Assembly (NCBI GenBank): GCA_963925805.1
Contig: CAWUSE010000006.1
Span: 1-64,000 of the forward strand
Length of the DNA: 64,000 nucleotides
DNA from: UBA10347 sp905182135
GTDB lineage: Bacteria; Actinomycetota; Acidimicrobiia; Acidimicrobiales; UBA10347
Direction of reading: 5' to 3'
This document shows positions 36,134 to 45,617 of the stretch, piece after piece. The notes under the pieces were generated by a model. The model saw nothing but the letters and a program-made list of their open reading frames with translations. It did no database searches and was not told where the DNA came from. Position 1 is the first letter of the stretch, and every line of letters starts with the position of its first letter. Made by a program: the position numbers and the translations under genes.

Positions 36134-36934
36134 ATGGAAATTGAACTCGAAACGCCATTCATGCAAGCGCACGTCGCAGACGGCGTGGGCTGGATGACGT
36201 TCAACAACCCTGACCGTCGCAACGCAATGAAGCTCGAAATGAATCATGCCGTGGTGCAGATCTTGGGGGACTTCGACGCATCTAACGAAGTACGTGTGGT
36301 CGTCATGCGCGGAGCTGGCGACAAGGCATTCGTCTCAGGTGCTGACATCTCCGAGTTTGATCAGCATCGTTCGACGCCCGATGGACGAGCCAACTTCGAA
36401 AAGGCGTGGACCGCCGCCAACCAAGCCTTTGCCACGCTGAAAAAGCCTCTGATCGCAATGATTCATGGGTTCTGTATCGGCGGAGGCCTGGCAACAGCGC
36501 TGCAAGCAGACCTTCGTCTGTGCGCCGATGATTCCCAATTTGCTATCCCGGCCGCCCGCCTGGGGCTTGGGTACCAATTCGGTGGCATCAAGAAACTCGT
36601 CCACATTGTGGGACCCACCCTGGCCGCAGAAATCATGTTGACCGCCCGCAAATTCGACTCTGGTGAAGCCCAACAGATGGGGCTAGTCAACCAGGTCGTT
36701 CCGGCCGCCGATCTACTCGACGAAGTCACCAAGCTCGCTGCCACCATCGCGGCGAATGCGCCAATGACTGTGCAGACGGCCAAGGCATCAGTGCTCGAAA
36801 CGTTCAAAGACCCCGAGCGCCAGGATCACGACCGGATCAACGCACTCGTCGAGGCGTGCTTCATGAGCGACGATTACATCGAAGGTAGAACCGCCTTTAT
36901 GGAGAAGCGGACTCCGCAGTTCCAAGGAAAGTAG
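36134..36934 (+). CDS. Enoyl-CoA hydratase/isomerase family protein
   Basis: The 266-residue crotonase-fold protein has the oxyanion-hole segments KAFVSGADISEF and IHGFCIGGGLATALQADLRL. At the usual catalytic Glu positions it reads AARLGLGYQFGG, so the second catalytic Glu is not obvious and an isomerase or hydrolase role is possible. The 17-base gap to the CoA transferase and eight-base gap to the SDR place it in one operon. Confidence 0.92.
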   Translation: MEIELETPFMQAHVADGVGWMTFNNPDRRNAMKLEMNHAVVQILGDFDASNEVRVVVMRGAGDKAFVSGADISEFDQHRSTPDGRANFEKAWTAANQAFATLKKPLIAMIHGFCIGGGLATALQADLRLCADDSQFAIPAARLGLGYQFGGIKKLVHIVGPTLAAEIMLTARKFDSGEAQQMGLVNQVVPAADLLDEVTKLAATIAANAPMTVQTAKASVLETFKDPERQDHDRINALVEACFMSDDYIEGRTAFMEKRTPQFQGK

Positions 36935-36942
36935 AGAAACAA

Positions 36943-37722
36943 ATGCAGGTAACCAACCGAGTATGTGTAGTGACCGGTGGCGGCAGCGGCATCGGTAAGG
37001 CCTTGTGTGAACGCTTCGCCACAGACGGCGCCCACAAGGTGATCGTCGTTGACCGGGCCGCGGATAACGCTAAAGCAGTCGCCAATGCAATCGGCGGTGA
37101 CGCTGAAATTGTCGATGTCGGCGATGAGGCGGAGATCACCGAAATGTTGCTGCGAGTCGAGGACACCTATGGCCCAATCGATGTCCTGTGCAACAACGCC
37201 GGCATCGCTTCGGGAGGCGACCCATTGACGACCCCAATCGACGAATGGCATCGTCAGTGGGACATCAATGTGATGAGCCATGTGTATGCCATTCGCGCCG
37301 TACTGCCCTCGATGCTGGCTCGGGGCGAAGGCCATATTCAGCACACGGCATCGATGGCCGGGATTCTGACGAGTCACGGCAATGCCCCCTACGCAACAAG
37401 CAAACATGCTGTGGTAGGTCTCGCCGAGTGGATGTCGATCACCTACCACGACAAGGGAATCCGTACCTACCTTCTCGCCCCGTTGGGTGTGCGTACACCA
37501 ATGTTGCCTGACGCTGACAGCGAGTGGGCCCGCACCGCTGCAGGGCCGCTCAAGGACCCTGAAGAGGTAGCCCAGCAAGTCACCGATGCCTTCGCTGAAG
37601 AACGATTCATGATTCTGACCGACGAGATAGCTCAGGGCTGGATGGAGTTCAAAACGAATGACAACGAGAAATGGCTGACTGGAATGCGCAAGATGCAAGC
37701 CCGAATTGAAGCGGCAGAGTAA
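36943..37722 (+). CDS. SDR family oxidoreductase, probable 3-hydroxyacyl dehydrogenase
   Basis: The 259-residue classical SDR has TGGGSGIGKALC, NNAGIASGGDP, Ser in HTASMAG and a complete YATSK. It is thus catalytically intact, unlike the SDR at 31762. In this operon the natural role would be oxidation of a 3-hydroxyacyl-CoA made by the upstream hydratase; that is inferred from order only. It ends 34 bases from the convergent MidA gene. Confidence 0.9.
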   Translation: MQVTNRVCVVTGGGSGIGKALCERFATDGAHKVIVVDRAADNAKAVANAIGGDAEIVDVGDEAEITEMLLRVEDTYGPIDVLCNNAGIASGGDPLTTPIDEWHRQWDINVMSHVYAIRAVLPSMLARGEGHIQHTASMAGILTSHGNAPYATSKHAVVGLAEWMSITYHDKGIRTYLLAPLGVRTPMLPDADSEWARTAAGPLKDPEEVAQQVTDAFAEERFMILTDEIAQGWMEFKTNDNEKWLTGMRKMQARIEAAE

Positions 37723-37756
37723 CCGCAGACTCAGCGACCTAAATCAGCTGTGAAAC

Positions 37757-38815
37757 TTAGACACCGCGCCATTCCAACACGAGAAAGGCGCCAAGTCCGG
37801 TGGGGTCGGTGAGAGCCTTGGCCTCGCCGATAGCGCTGCGAGCCGCCATCGCCTGCAGATCGCCAATATGGGCACGTTCGGTCCATGTCTGGCGTGCTGC
37901 TTCGACTCGTTCGGGCAGGCCATGCAAGTTCAACCAGTCGGCTTGAAGATGCTGTTCGTCGGCTGGCGGTAGCTGGTCGATCGGTACGTCATGGGTGATA
38001 TCACGCTGTCCAGGATCGACCAGCGGATTACTTGCTCGCTGGTGACCGAAATAGGTTCGCAACCAGCCAGCCTGATCTCGCCGGGCAAGTTCTGCTGTCG
38101 ACGCTGCATAGTCGAACGCGAGCACGCGATCGGCGTTGGCTCTCACATGCTCGACCCATTCGCAAGCCTGGAGCGCAACCGGCACTCGAGTGCCGCAGTC
38201 CGCATCCGGAGCAAGACCTGACAAGTAGTTGAGTTCCAGATCGGCGGGACCGACCTGAAGCCTCAATTTTTCGCCAACAACGCCAACATGCACAAGGGCC
38301 CAACCATTGGTGACTCGTTCGGCGATGTCAAAGCTCAGATTGTCGAGAAGTTCGTTCGCCATAACGACATGCTGACGTTGCTCGGGGAAAGCCGTCCCCG
38401 ACTTCCAAGCCTCGCTGGGCAGAGACTGATGGGCAACCTGCATCGATGCCGACCGCTCCACCAAGGTGTAGTTCAGTGCAGAAAAACAGGCCGGCGAAGC
38501 ACGGTTGATTCCACGGAAAAGCGTGCCGACGCCTGCTCCAACTTCGCAGACCCGGAAGACGTCTGGTTCGCCGAACGAACGCCAGACACCATCGAGCCAA
38601 TCAGCTACGACCGCGGCGAACAACGGTCCCACCTCGGCACTGGTCACGAAGTCGCCCTGGCGGCCGCCAGCGCGACCCGACGTTGTGTAGAAGCCAAAGT
38701 CAGCGTCGTACAGCGCAGCTTCGACGAACTGACTGAACCGCATCGGGCCGTGCTCGGCGATCTCAGCCATCACCTGATGTTCGAAGCGCATTAACACGTC
38801 GCCATTTTGGAGCAC
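37757..38815 (-). CDS. MidA/NDUFAF7-like SAM-dependent methyltransferase (complex I assembly family)
   Basis: The 352-residue protein matches the DUF185/MidA family. It has the N-terminal ALYDADFGFYTTSGRAGGRQGDFVTSAEVGPLFA, the SAM site RVCEVGAGVGTLFR, then ANELLDNLSFDIAE. The mitochondrial member NDUFAF7 dimethylates an Arg of NDUFS2, the NuoD equivalent, during complex I assembly. Here the gene starts 31 bases after the nuoN stop on the same strand, a context that supports the same job. The start may be GTG 38815 or ATG 38791. Confidence 0.88.
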   Translation of the reverse strand: MLQNGDVLMRFEHQVMAEIAEHGPMRFSQFVEAALYDADFGFYTTSGRAGGRQGDFVTSAEVGPLFAAVVADWLDGVWRSFGEPDVFRVCEVGAGVGTLFRGINRASPACFSALNYTLVERSASMQVAHQSLPSEAWKSGTAFPEQRQHVVMANELLDNLSFDIAERVTNGWALVHVGVVGEKLRLQVGPADLELNYLSGLAPDADCGTRVPVALQACEWVEHVRANADRVLAFDYAASTAELARRDQAGWLRTYFGHQRASNPLVDPGQRDITHDVPIDQLPPADEQHLQADWLNLHGLPERVEAARQTWTERAHIGDLQAMAARSAIGEAKALTDPTGLGAFLVLEWRGV

Positions 38816-38846
38816 CCGTATCGATTAAGAGACGTAAGTAGCCTGG

Positions 38847-40385
38847 TCAGCCGGCGGCGGTCTCGCGGACGAGTTGAGGAACCGCGTCGCCCACGAGGTC
38901 AACCATCAAGTCAGCGAAGATACCGAAGAACACGGTGAACGCCACCGTGATACCAATGGTGAGTGCCGCTGTCCACGGAATGGGTTCAGTGCCGGTCACC
39001 GCAGCGTCGGCTTCATCGCCGGTGCTGTACATGGCCAACACGATGCGCAAATAAAGGAAAGCACCGACCACAGCAGCCAGCATGGCGAAGATGGCCAGCA
39101 GGTAGTTCTCGGACTGGATCGACGCGCCGATGACAAAGAACTTGCCGAGGAAACCAGTCGTGAACGGCACACCGGCTTGAGCCAGCAACAAGATCGTGAA
39201 CGCCAGCGCGAGCACAGGCTTACGTGACGCCAAGCCTTTATAGTCGGTGAGTGAATGAGCGGCGTCACCCTTCGGCGCTGCAACCGAAATCACGGCGAAG
39301 CTGCCGATAGCAATGAACGTATATGCAGCCAAGTAGTAGAGGGCAGCGGTCATGCCGTCATCGCTTGCAGCTTCGACGCCGACCAGGATGAAGCCAGCAT
39401 GGCTGATTGATGAGTAGGCCAGCATGCGCTTGACGTTGTCTTGCACGACACCAACAACGGTCCCGTAAATCAGTGACAGAACGGCCAACACGAAGATCAT
39501 TGGGGCCCAGTCGTCGGCCAGAGCGTCAGCGCCCAGCGTCAGGTTGAAGACCCGGAGCAGGCCTGCGAAACCGGCCACCTTGACGGCCGAAGCCATAAAC
39601 GAAACGGTCGGGCTCGGTGCGCCGTGATACACGTCGGGGGTCCACGAGTGGAATGGAACTGCGGCCACCTTGAAACCAAGACCAACCAGCAACAATGCCA
39701 TGCCCCCGTAAAGCAGGCCGGTATTGCCCTCTCGACTCAGCTTGGCTGACCATTCACTGATGTGAACCAGGTTGGTACTGCCTGTGGCGCCGTACATAAG
39801 CGCAATGCCATAAAGCAGGAAAGCTGACGCAAAAGCGCCAAGCACGAAGTACTTGATGCCAGCTTCTTGTGACTCAGCCCGCCGCATATGGCTTGCAGCC
39901 AAGACGTAGACCGCGATCGATAGGACTTCGAGTCCCAGGAACAGCACGATTAGGTCATTGGCGCCGGCCATGACGATGCCGCCAGATGCCGACAACATCA
40001 ACAGCACGAAGAATTCGGCCGAGTTTATGTCTTCACGCTCAAGATAGTCATGGGCGAACAACGCGGTAAGGGTGACCGCAGCCGCGATCAACATAGTCAG
40101 CAACATCGAGAAGCCATCGACGCTGTAAGCACTCGACAAGGTCGAGAAACCCGGCACATCGTCGCCACTCACCCGGCCCCACTGGATGGCTGCGGCAACA
40201 ACGGTGCCGATACCACCAAGCACCGCAACGATCGACGGAGTCCGCCGAGGTGCGATATGTGAGGTCAGCGACCAGACCGTCAGAAATACCAGCGGTACGC
40301 CTGCCATGACCAAGAGCGGCGAGAGGCCACCCCAGTCAACATCAGGGAAAGCGAAGCTGCCGCTGTCTTGCAACAAGAGAATCAT
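38847..40385 (-). CDS. nuoN: NADH-quinone oxidoreductase subunit N, 14-gene operon
   Basis: The 512-residue antiporter-like subunit carries SQEAGIKYFVLGAFASAF with the key Lys and FKVAAVPFHSWTPDVYHGAPSPTVSFM. It is the last nuo gene; the start overlaps the nuoM stop by four bases. The MidA-like methyltransferase follows. Confidence 0.96.
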   Translation of the reverse strand: MILLLQDSGSFAFPDVDWGGLSPLLVMAGVPLVFLTVWSLTSHIAPRRTPSIVAVLGGIGTVVAAAIQWGRVSGDDVPGFSTLSSAYSVDGFSMLLTMLIAAAVTLTALFAHDYLEREDINSAEFFVLLMLSASGGIVMAGANDLIVLFLGLEVLSIAVYVLAASHMRRAESQEAGIKYFVLGAFASAFLLYGIALMYGATGSTNLVHISEWSAKLSREGNTGLLYGGMALLLVGLGFKVAAVPFHSWTPDVYHGAPSPTVSFMASAVKVAGFAGLLRVFNLTLGADALADDWAPMIFVLAVLSLIYGTVVGVVQDNVKRMLAYSSISHAGFILVGVEAASDDGMTAALYYLAAYTFIAIGSFAVISVAAPKGDAAHSLTDYKGLASRKPVLALAFTILLLAQAGVPFTTGFLGKFFVIGASIQSENYLLAIFAMLAAVVGAFLYLRIVLAMYSTGDEADAAVTGTEPIPWTAALTIGITVAFTVFFGIFADLMVDLVGDAVPQLVRETAAG

Positions 40386-42007
40386 TCGTCGTCCTCGGCA
40401 TGGTCTTCGTCGTCGCCATTCGCAGCTTCGTTAGCTGCTTGAACACCGGCCCAGCCGTCGCCCTTGCGGCCTTCGTTGACTGGCTCGTCGAAGCCGTCGA
40501 CATTGTCTTGAATGTGCATGACCAGCGCATCGACAGAGGGTTCCATCCGATCGATGACTGGCTTGGGGTAGATACCCATGAACACGATGGCTGCAATAAA
40601 GGGCACCATTATCGCGATCTCGCGAAAGTTCAGGTCCTTTGTGTCAGCGTTCTCTTCGTCGATTGGCCCGTGGAAGACCCTTTGGTAGGCCCACAGCAGG
40701 TACAGCGATGCAAGGATCACACCGGCTGCCGCAACCACAGCCCACCATCGATGTGCCACGAAGGCACCAACCAAGATCAGGTACTCGCCAACGAAGCCGT
40801 TCAACCCAGGCAGGCCGATCGAGCTCAACATCACGACCGTGAACATCGCCGCCATAATCGGTGCGACCTTTTGCAGGCCGCCGAGCTTGGCGATCTCACG
40901 GGTGTGGCGTCGTTCGTAGATCCAACCAACGAGCAAGAACAAGGCACCTGTCGACACACCATGGTTGACCATCTGCAAGATGCCACCGGTAATGCCTTCG
41001 CTGTTCAGCGAGAATGTACCCAGCACGATGAATCCCAAGTGGGCCACCGAGGAGTAGGCAACCAGGCGCTTCAGGTCCTTCTGCATAGTGGCCACGATGG
41101 CGCCATAGATGATGCCGATAACACCAAGGGTCAGAAAGACCGGCGCAAAGTAGTGTGACGCTTCGGGGAACAGGTACAAGCCAAAGCGCAAGAAGCCATA
41201 CGTACCGAGCTTGAGCATGACACCGGCCAAGATGACCGAGCCAGCTGTTGGGGCCTCGGTGTGTGCATCAGGCAGCCACGTGTGCAGCGGGAAGATCTGA
41301 ACTTTGACAGCAAACGCAACCGCAAACGACAGGAATATCCAGCGGGCGGCATTGGTACCGACCGCGTCAGATGCTGCGAGCTCCCGTATGTCAAAGGTCA
41401 GCTCATTGCCCGGCGCCTTGGCATGCAACCAGACCAGGCTCAACATGCCGACCAGCATCAGCGCCGAGCCGAGCATGGTGTAGATGAAGAACTTCATCGC
41501 CGCGTAGTGGCGGTTTCCGTGACCCCAGTTGGCGATCAAGAAGTACATCGGTACGAGCACGATCTCGAAGAACACGAAGAACATGAACAGATCAAGTGCG
41601 ACGAAGACGCCGAGACAACCGGTCTGCAGAATCAGCAACCATGCGTAGTACGGCTTGGGGCTGTGCTCGGGAACAACGGCAAAGATCGCCAGCGGGAACA
41701 ACAGCACAGTCAGCACGATGAGCCAAAGCGAGATGCCGTCGACCCCGGCCAGCCAACTGATGCCGAACGATTCGATCCACGACTGATCGCTCTCGAACTG
41801 GAACGTGCCATTGGACGTTTCGAAGTTCCACAGTAGATAAATGCCAAGGGCAGCCGTCATGACCGTGGTGCTCAAGGCAATAGCTCGAGCTACATCGGGC
41901 CGAGTGGAAGGTGTCAGTGCAATGACCAGGGCGCCCAGCACAGGTAACACGACCAGCACGGGCAAGAGTGGGAAGCCGACATTGGCGGCAAGAACAGCAG
42001 ACATCAC
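40382..42007 (-). CDS. nuoM: NADH-quinone oxidoreductase subunit M, 14-gene operon
   Basis: The 541-residue subunit has KVQIFPLHTWLPDAHTEAPTAGS and DLKRLVAYSSVAHLGFI. It has a short acidic C-terminal tail instead of the 60-residue extension of the other NuoM. The start overlaps nuoL by four bases and its stop overlaps nuoN by four. Confidence 0.96.
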   Translation of the reverse strand: MMSAVLAANVGFPLLPVLVVLPVLGALVIALTPSTRPDVARAIALSTTVMTAALGIYLLWNFETSNGTFQFESDQSWIESFGISWLAGVDGISLWLIVLTVLLFPLAIFAVVPEHSPKPYYAWLLILQTGCLGVFVALDLFMFFVFFEIVLVPMYFLIANWGHGNRHYAAMKFFIYTMLGSALMLVGMLSLVWLHAKAPGNELTFDIRELAASDAVGTNAARWIFLSFAVAFAVKVQIFPLHTWLPDAHTEAPTAGSVILAGVMLKLGTYGFLRFGLYLFPEASHYFAPVFLTLGVIGIIYGAIVATMQKDLKRLVAYSSVAHLGFIVLGTFSLNSEGITGGILQMVNHGVSTGALFLLVGWIYERRHTREIAKLGGLQKVAPIMAAMFTVVMLSSIGLPGLNGFVGEYLILVGAFVAHRWWAVVAAAGVILASLYLLWAYQRVFHGPIDEENADTKDLNFREIAIMVPFIAAIVFMGIYPKPVIDRMEPSVDALVMHIQDNVDGFDEPVNEGRKGDGWAGVQAANEAANGDDEDHAEDDE

Positions 42008-43989
42008 GTGCTCACGACCAGGAAGTAGACCATCAAACCAATTGCGCCAAGGGCGATCAGCACGGCGTAGCTACGCACAAGTCCATTCTGGATCCTGCGC
42101 AAGAAGCTGCCATCGAGCTGAATCAACTTGCCGACACCATTTACTGCCCCATCTAGGACCTTGCCGTCAAACTCAGCCAGGGCATCAAAGCCTTTAGAGC
42201 CAGGACCGCCCATGAAGTTGGACACAGCGTTGTCGTAACCCCAGCCCTGAGCCATGATCGCCGGAGCGTCGGGGCCAGTGCCGCCACGCTTGTCGAAGTA
42301 CAACTTCCAGGCAGCACCGATGCCACCAATAGCGCAAATCGTGGCGATCACCGCAAGTGTGAGCTTGGTACCGCCACCAGCAGCAGCGTGGTACTCGTTG
42401 CTATGACCGTTGAAGTAAAACGATGGTTCAAGCCAGTTCCCCAGGAAATGCAAGTCCGAAGCGAACGGCAGATTGATGAAGCCGGCGACAAGCGCCAACC
42501 CGGCGAGCACGACCAAGGGCAGGGTCATCATCCATGGCGACTCGTGCGGATGGCGCACTGGCAACTCGTCGTCGGATTCGATAAGCGCCTCGCCAGTGAC
42601 TTCGTCACGCCAGCGAGGAGGACCAAAGAACGTCAAGATCACGAGTCGAGTCATGTAGAAGGCAGTCAGAAGTGCAGCGATCAACAACAGTACGAACAGG
42701 ACCTTGTTAGCAAAGATGTCCGAGTTGTCATACACCCCAACCAAAATTTCGTCCTTAGACCAGAAACCCGAGAACGGTGGAATACCCGCAATGGCAAGCC
42801 AACCAATCAGGAAGGTGCCCGCGGTGATCGGCATGAGCTTGGCCAGACCGCCATAACGTTTCATATTTTGATCGTCGTTCATGCCATGAATGACTGAACC
42901 GGACCCCAAGAACATAAGCGCTTTAAAGAATGCGTGCGTGATCATATGGAACAGTGCTGCAACGTACACACCAGTACCGACAGCCACGACCATGAAGCCC
43001 AACTGGCTCACGGTCGAATAGGCCAGTACCTTTTTAATATCGTCTTGGGCAACCGCAATCGAGGCTGCAAAGAGAGCAGTGAACAGGCCGACCCAGGCAA
43101 TCAAGCTCGGAGCCCAGTCATGTGATGCAGCCAGAATCGGATTGATTCGAGCCAACAGGTAGATGCCGGAGGTGACCATGGTGGCTGCGTGAATCAGCGC
43201 AGAAACTGGAGTGGGGCCAGCCATTGCATCAGGCAACCACAGGTACAACGGGAACTGGGCCGATTTGCCGGCCGCTCCAACAAAGACCAGCAAGGCAATG
43301 GCGGTGGCAGTGCCAGCCGGAATCGCTGAACCTGAGAACATTTCGCCGTACTCGATCGAGCCGTAGGCAAAGAACGCCAGGAACGTGGCCAGCATGAATC
43401 CGAAGTCGCCAACGCGGTTGGTGACGAACGCCTTCTTACCAGCGCTGGCGTTGGCCTCGTCAGTGAACCAGAACGAGATCAGGAAGTACGAGCAGGCGCC
43501 CACACCCTCCCAACCAAGGAAGGTCAGCAGCAGATTATCACCCAGCACGAGCATGAGCATGGAGAAAGCGAACAGGTTCAGGTAGACGAAGAACTTGGAG
43601 AAGTTCGCATCGCCGTGCATGTAGCCGATCGAGTACAAATGGATCAGCGTGGCCACACCGGTGATGAACAAGATCATGGTGACCGACAGCGGGTCCGCCA
43701 GCAGGCCAATATCGACACTGAAGTCGCCTGCCACCACCCAATCGAAGAGTTTGACTTCGACGATGCGCTCTCCGCTCTCGCCGCCCTCGAGCCCGAGCAT
43801 GCCAACAAAGACCAGGACAGAGGCCAGGAACGAGCCGCCCATGGCTGCTGTTGCCAGCCAACCAGCGACGGGTTCACCAAGTCGGCGACCAAAGAACATC
43901 AAAATGACGAAGCCGAGAAGCGGCAGAAGCGGCACGAGCCACACAAGTTCGACAAGTTGTAAGTTTGCTAATTGCACAGGTGCTATCAC
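42004..43989 (-). CDS. nuoL: NADH-quinone oxidoreductase subunit L, 14-gene operon
   Basis: The 661-residue subunit has FPLYLWLPDAMAGPTPVSALIHAATMV and DIKKVLAYSTVSQLGFM. The GTG at 43989 is chosen: it lies one base after the nuoK stop and has a GAGG seven bases upstream. The longer frame to 44076 would overlap nuoK by 86 bases and translates to non-family sequence. It lacks the His/Asp loop of the other NuoL. Confidence 0.94.
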   Translation of the reverse strand: MIAPVQLANLQLVELVWLVPLLPLLGFVILMFFGRRLGEPVAGWLATAAMGGSFLASVLVFVGMLGLEGGESGERIVEVKLFDWVVAGDFSVDIGLLADPLSVTMILFITGVATLIHLYSIGYMHGDANFSKFFVYLNLFAFSMLMLVLGDNLLLTFLGWEGVGACSYFLISFWFTDEANASAGKKAFVTNRVGDFGFMLATFLAFFAYGSIEYGEMFSGSAIPAGTATAIALLVFVGAAGKSAQFPLYLWLPDAMAGPTPVSALIHAATMVTSGIYLLARINPILAASHDWAPSLIAWVGLFTALFAASIAVAQDDIKKVLAYSTVSQLGFMVVAVGTGVYVAALFHMITHAFFKALMFLGSGSVIHGMNDDQNMKRYGGLAKLMPITAGTFLIGWLAIAGIPPFSGFWSKDEILVGVYDNSDIFANKVLFVLLLIAALLTAFYMTRLVILTFFGPPRWRDEVTGEALIESDDELPVRHPHESPWMMTLPLVVLAGLALVAGFINLPFASDLHFLGNWLEPSFYFNGHSNEYHAAAGGGTKLTLAVIATICAIGGIGAAWKLYFDKRGGTGPDAPAIMAQGWGYDNAVSNFMGGPGSKGFDALAEFDGKVLDGAVNGVGKLIQLDGSFLRRIQNGLVRSYAVLIALGAIGLMVYFLVVST

Positions 43990-43990
43990 G

Positions 43991-44296
43991 TCAGCCTCGG
44001 AGTGCCGATAGGTCATCGGCCGTTGCTTCATTGCGGCGACGCATGATCGCCACAATGATGGCCAGGCCGATAACAACTTCGGCCGCGGCCACGACTAGCA
44101 CAAAGAACACGGAAATTTCGCCGCCAAGATCGTTCAGATCATTGCCGAACGTGACGAACGTGAGGTTCACAGCGTTGAGCATGAGCTCAACACACATGAA
44201 CATGATTAATGGATTGCGGCGAACCAGCAGCCCGGTTGCGCCCAGCGCAAACAAGATCGCCGCAAGTACCAGGTACCAGGTGGACGTAAGTTCCAT
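43991..44296 (-). CDS. nuoK: NADH-quinone oxidoreductase subunit K, 14-gene operon
   Basis: The 101-residue, three-helix subunit has CVELMLNAVNL and AAAEVVIGLAI with the two membrane Glu residues. It shares one base with the nuoJ stop (TGATG type). Confidence 0.96.
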   Translation of the reverse strand: MELTSTWYLVLAAILFALGATGLLVRRNPLIMFMCVELMLNAVNLTFVTFGNDLNDLGGEISVFFVLVVAAAEVVIGLAIIVAIMRRRNEATADDLSALRG

Positions 44297-44955
44297 CAGG
44301 CGTCCTCCAACTCTTCTGTCTCATCTGTCGTGCCGGAGCGACCAGGAATCACAGGCAGCGGCGCAAGCTCACCCTTGGGCTTGCGGGCCAACATCACAGC
44401 ACCAACAACGGCGATCGTCAGTAGCAAGGCGGTCACTTCGAAGGCAAAGACATAGTCGGTGAACAGGGTTCGGCCCAGTTGCTCGATATTTGGAATCGTC
44501 TCGGTTCCGTCAGTCTGATTATCGCCCAGAGCCGCCGTGGCTGATTGTGCAGTGCCAGTTATCGAATCGACCTTTTCGGCGGTTACGGACTGTTGGCCGG
44601 TTGCACCACCATCGGCAGCAACTGAGATGAAGAGCACAGACAGCGCCAAGACACCAGCACCAATTGCCAGGGCAATCGGTCGTTGCCCTGCAATGGGTTC
44701 AACCGAGAGGTCTTCGGCTTGGTCAACGCCCAGCAGCATGATCACGAACAGGAACAGCACGACGATGGCTCCGGCGTACACGATGACTTGCACCGCAGCC
44801 AGGAACTGCGCGTCTTGGTTCAGGAATAAAACGGCAACGGCAAACAGTGAGAGCACAAGCGATAGCGCCGAATGCACCGGGTTTTTGAACCCGATCAAAC
44901 CGAGCGCGCCGATAATCGCCAACAGGCCGGCGATGATGAACACGACAAATTCCAT
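44296..44955 (-). CDS. nuoJ: NADH-quinone oxidoreductase subunit J, 14-gene operon
   Basis: The 219-residue subunit has PVHSALSLVLSLFAVAVLFLNQDAQFLAAVQVIVYAGAIVVLFLFVIML, typical of NuoJ. A long loop before the last helix (Ala/Thr/Asp-rich) and a charged tail make it longer than the other NuoJ. It has one-base overlaps on both sides. Confidence 0.95.
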   Translation of the reverse strand: MEFVVFIIAGLLAIIGALGLIGFKNPVHSALSLVLSLFAVAVLFLNQDAQFLAAVQVIVYAGAIVVLFLFVIMLLGVDQAEDLSVEPIAGQRPIALAIGAGVLALSVLFISVAADGGATGQQSVTAEKVDSITGTAQSATAALGDNQTDGTETIPNIEQLGRTLFTDYVFAFEVTALLLTIAVVGAVMLARKPKGELAPLPVIPGRSGTTDETEELEDA

Positions 44956-45617
44956 CAGTGGTTTCCTCCTGCCATATCTTCTGCATCGCCATGGGCCTCG
45001 GCCAGGTCAGCGGTTTGGCCGGCCTCGGGGGCGCGGATGCCGTAGCCGAGTTCGCCGGACCATGCGACCTTGCCGATGTATTCGGCAGCGCCACTTGGCG
45101 AGGTGGCACGCATCCAGGCCGAAGTGTTCTCGTCTTCACCTGGGCGCCAGTCTTCCCAAGGCAGATGCTTTGGCTGGCCGTCATCACCTACAACAAGTTC
45201 TTCCTTGGTGTAGATCGCGTCTTGGCGGTTGGTGAACGAGAACTCGAACATCTTTGACTCGGTGATCGCCTGCGTCGGGCAGGCTTCGACACACAGGTCG
45301 CAGTGGATACACCGCAAGTAATTGATCTCGTAGACAAAGCCATAACGCTCGCCAGGTGAGACTGGATCATCGATGGGGTTATCGGCACCACGCACATAAA
45401 TACAGTTGGCAGGACATACACCAGCGCAAAGCTCACACCCGATGCACTTCTCCATGCCATCTTCGTAACGATTCAGCACATGGCGACCGTGCATACGCAG
45501 CGGCTTTTCGCGCTTCTCGTCGTCGAAACGACCGCCCTTGTAGTCGCCCGTGACACGCTCATCAAAGAGCTTGCCGAACGTCAGTTTGAAGCCTTCGAGG
45601 CCTTCGAAGATTCCCAT
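44955..45617 (-). CDS. nuoI: NADH-quinone oxidoreductase subunit I, 14-gene operon
   Basis: The 220-residue subunit has CIGCELCAGVCP and CIHCDLCVEACP cluster motifs. An acidic C-terminal extension of about 40 residues follows the core. It has one-base overlaps with nuoH and nuoJ. Confidence 0.96.
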   Translation of the reverse strand: MGIFEGLEGFKLTFGKLFDERVTGDYKGGRFDDEKREKPLRMHGRHVLNRYEDGMEKCIGCELCAGVCPANCIYVRGADNPIDDPVSPGERYGFVYEINYLRCIHCDLCVEACPTQAITESKMFEFSFTNRQDAIYTKEELVVGDDGQPKHLPWEDWRPGEDENTSAWMRATSPSGAAEYIGKVAWSGELGYGIRAPEAGQTADLAEAHGDAEDMAGGNH

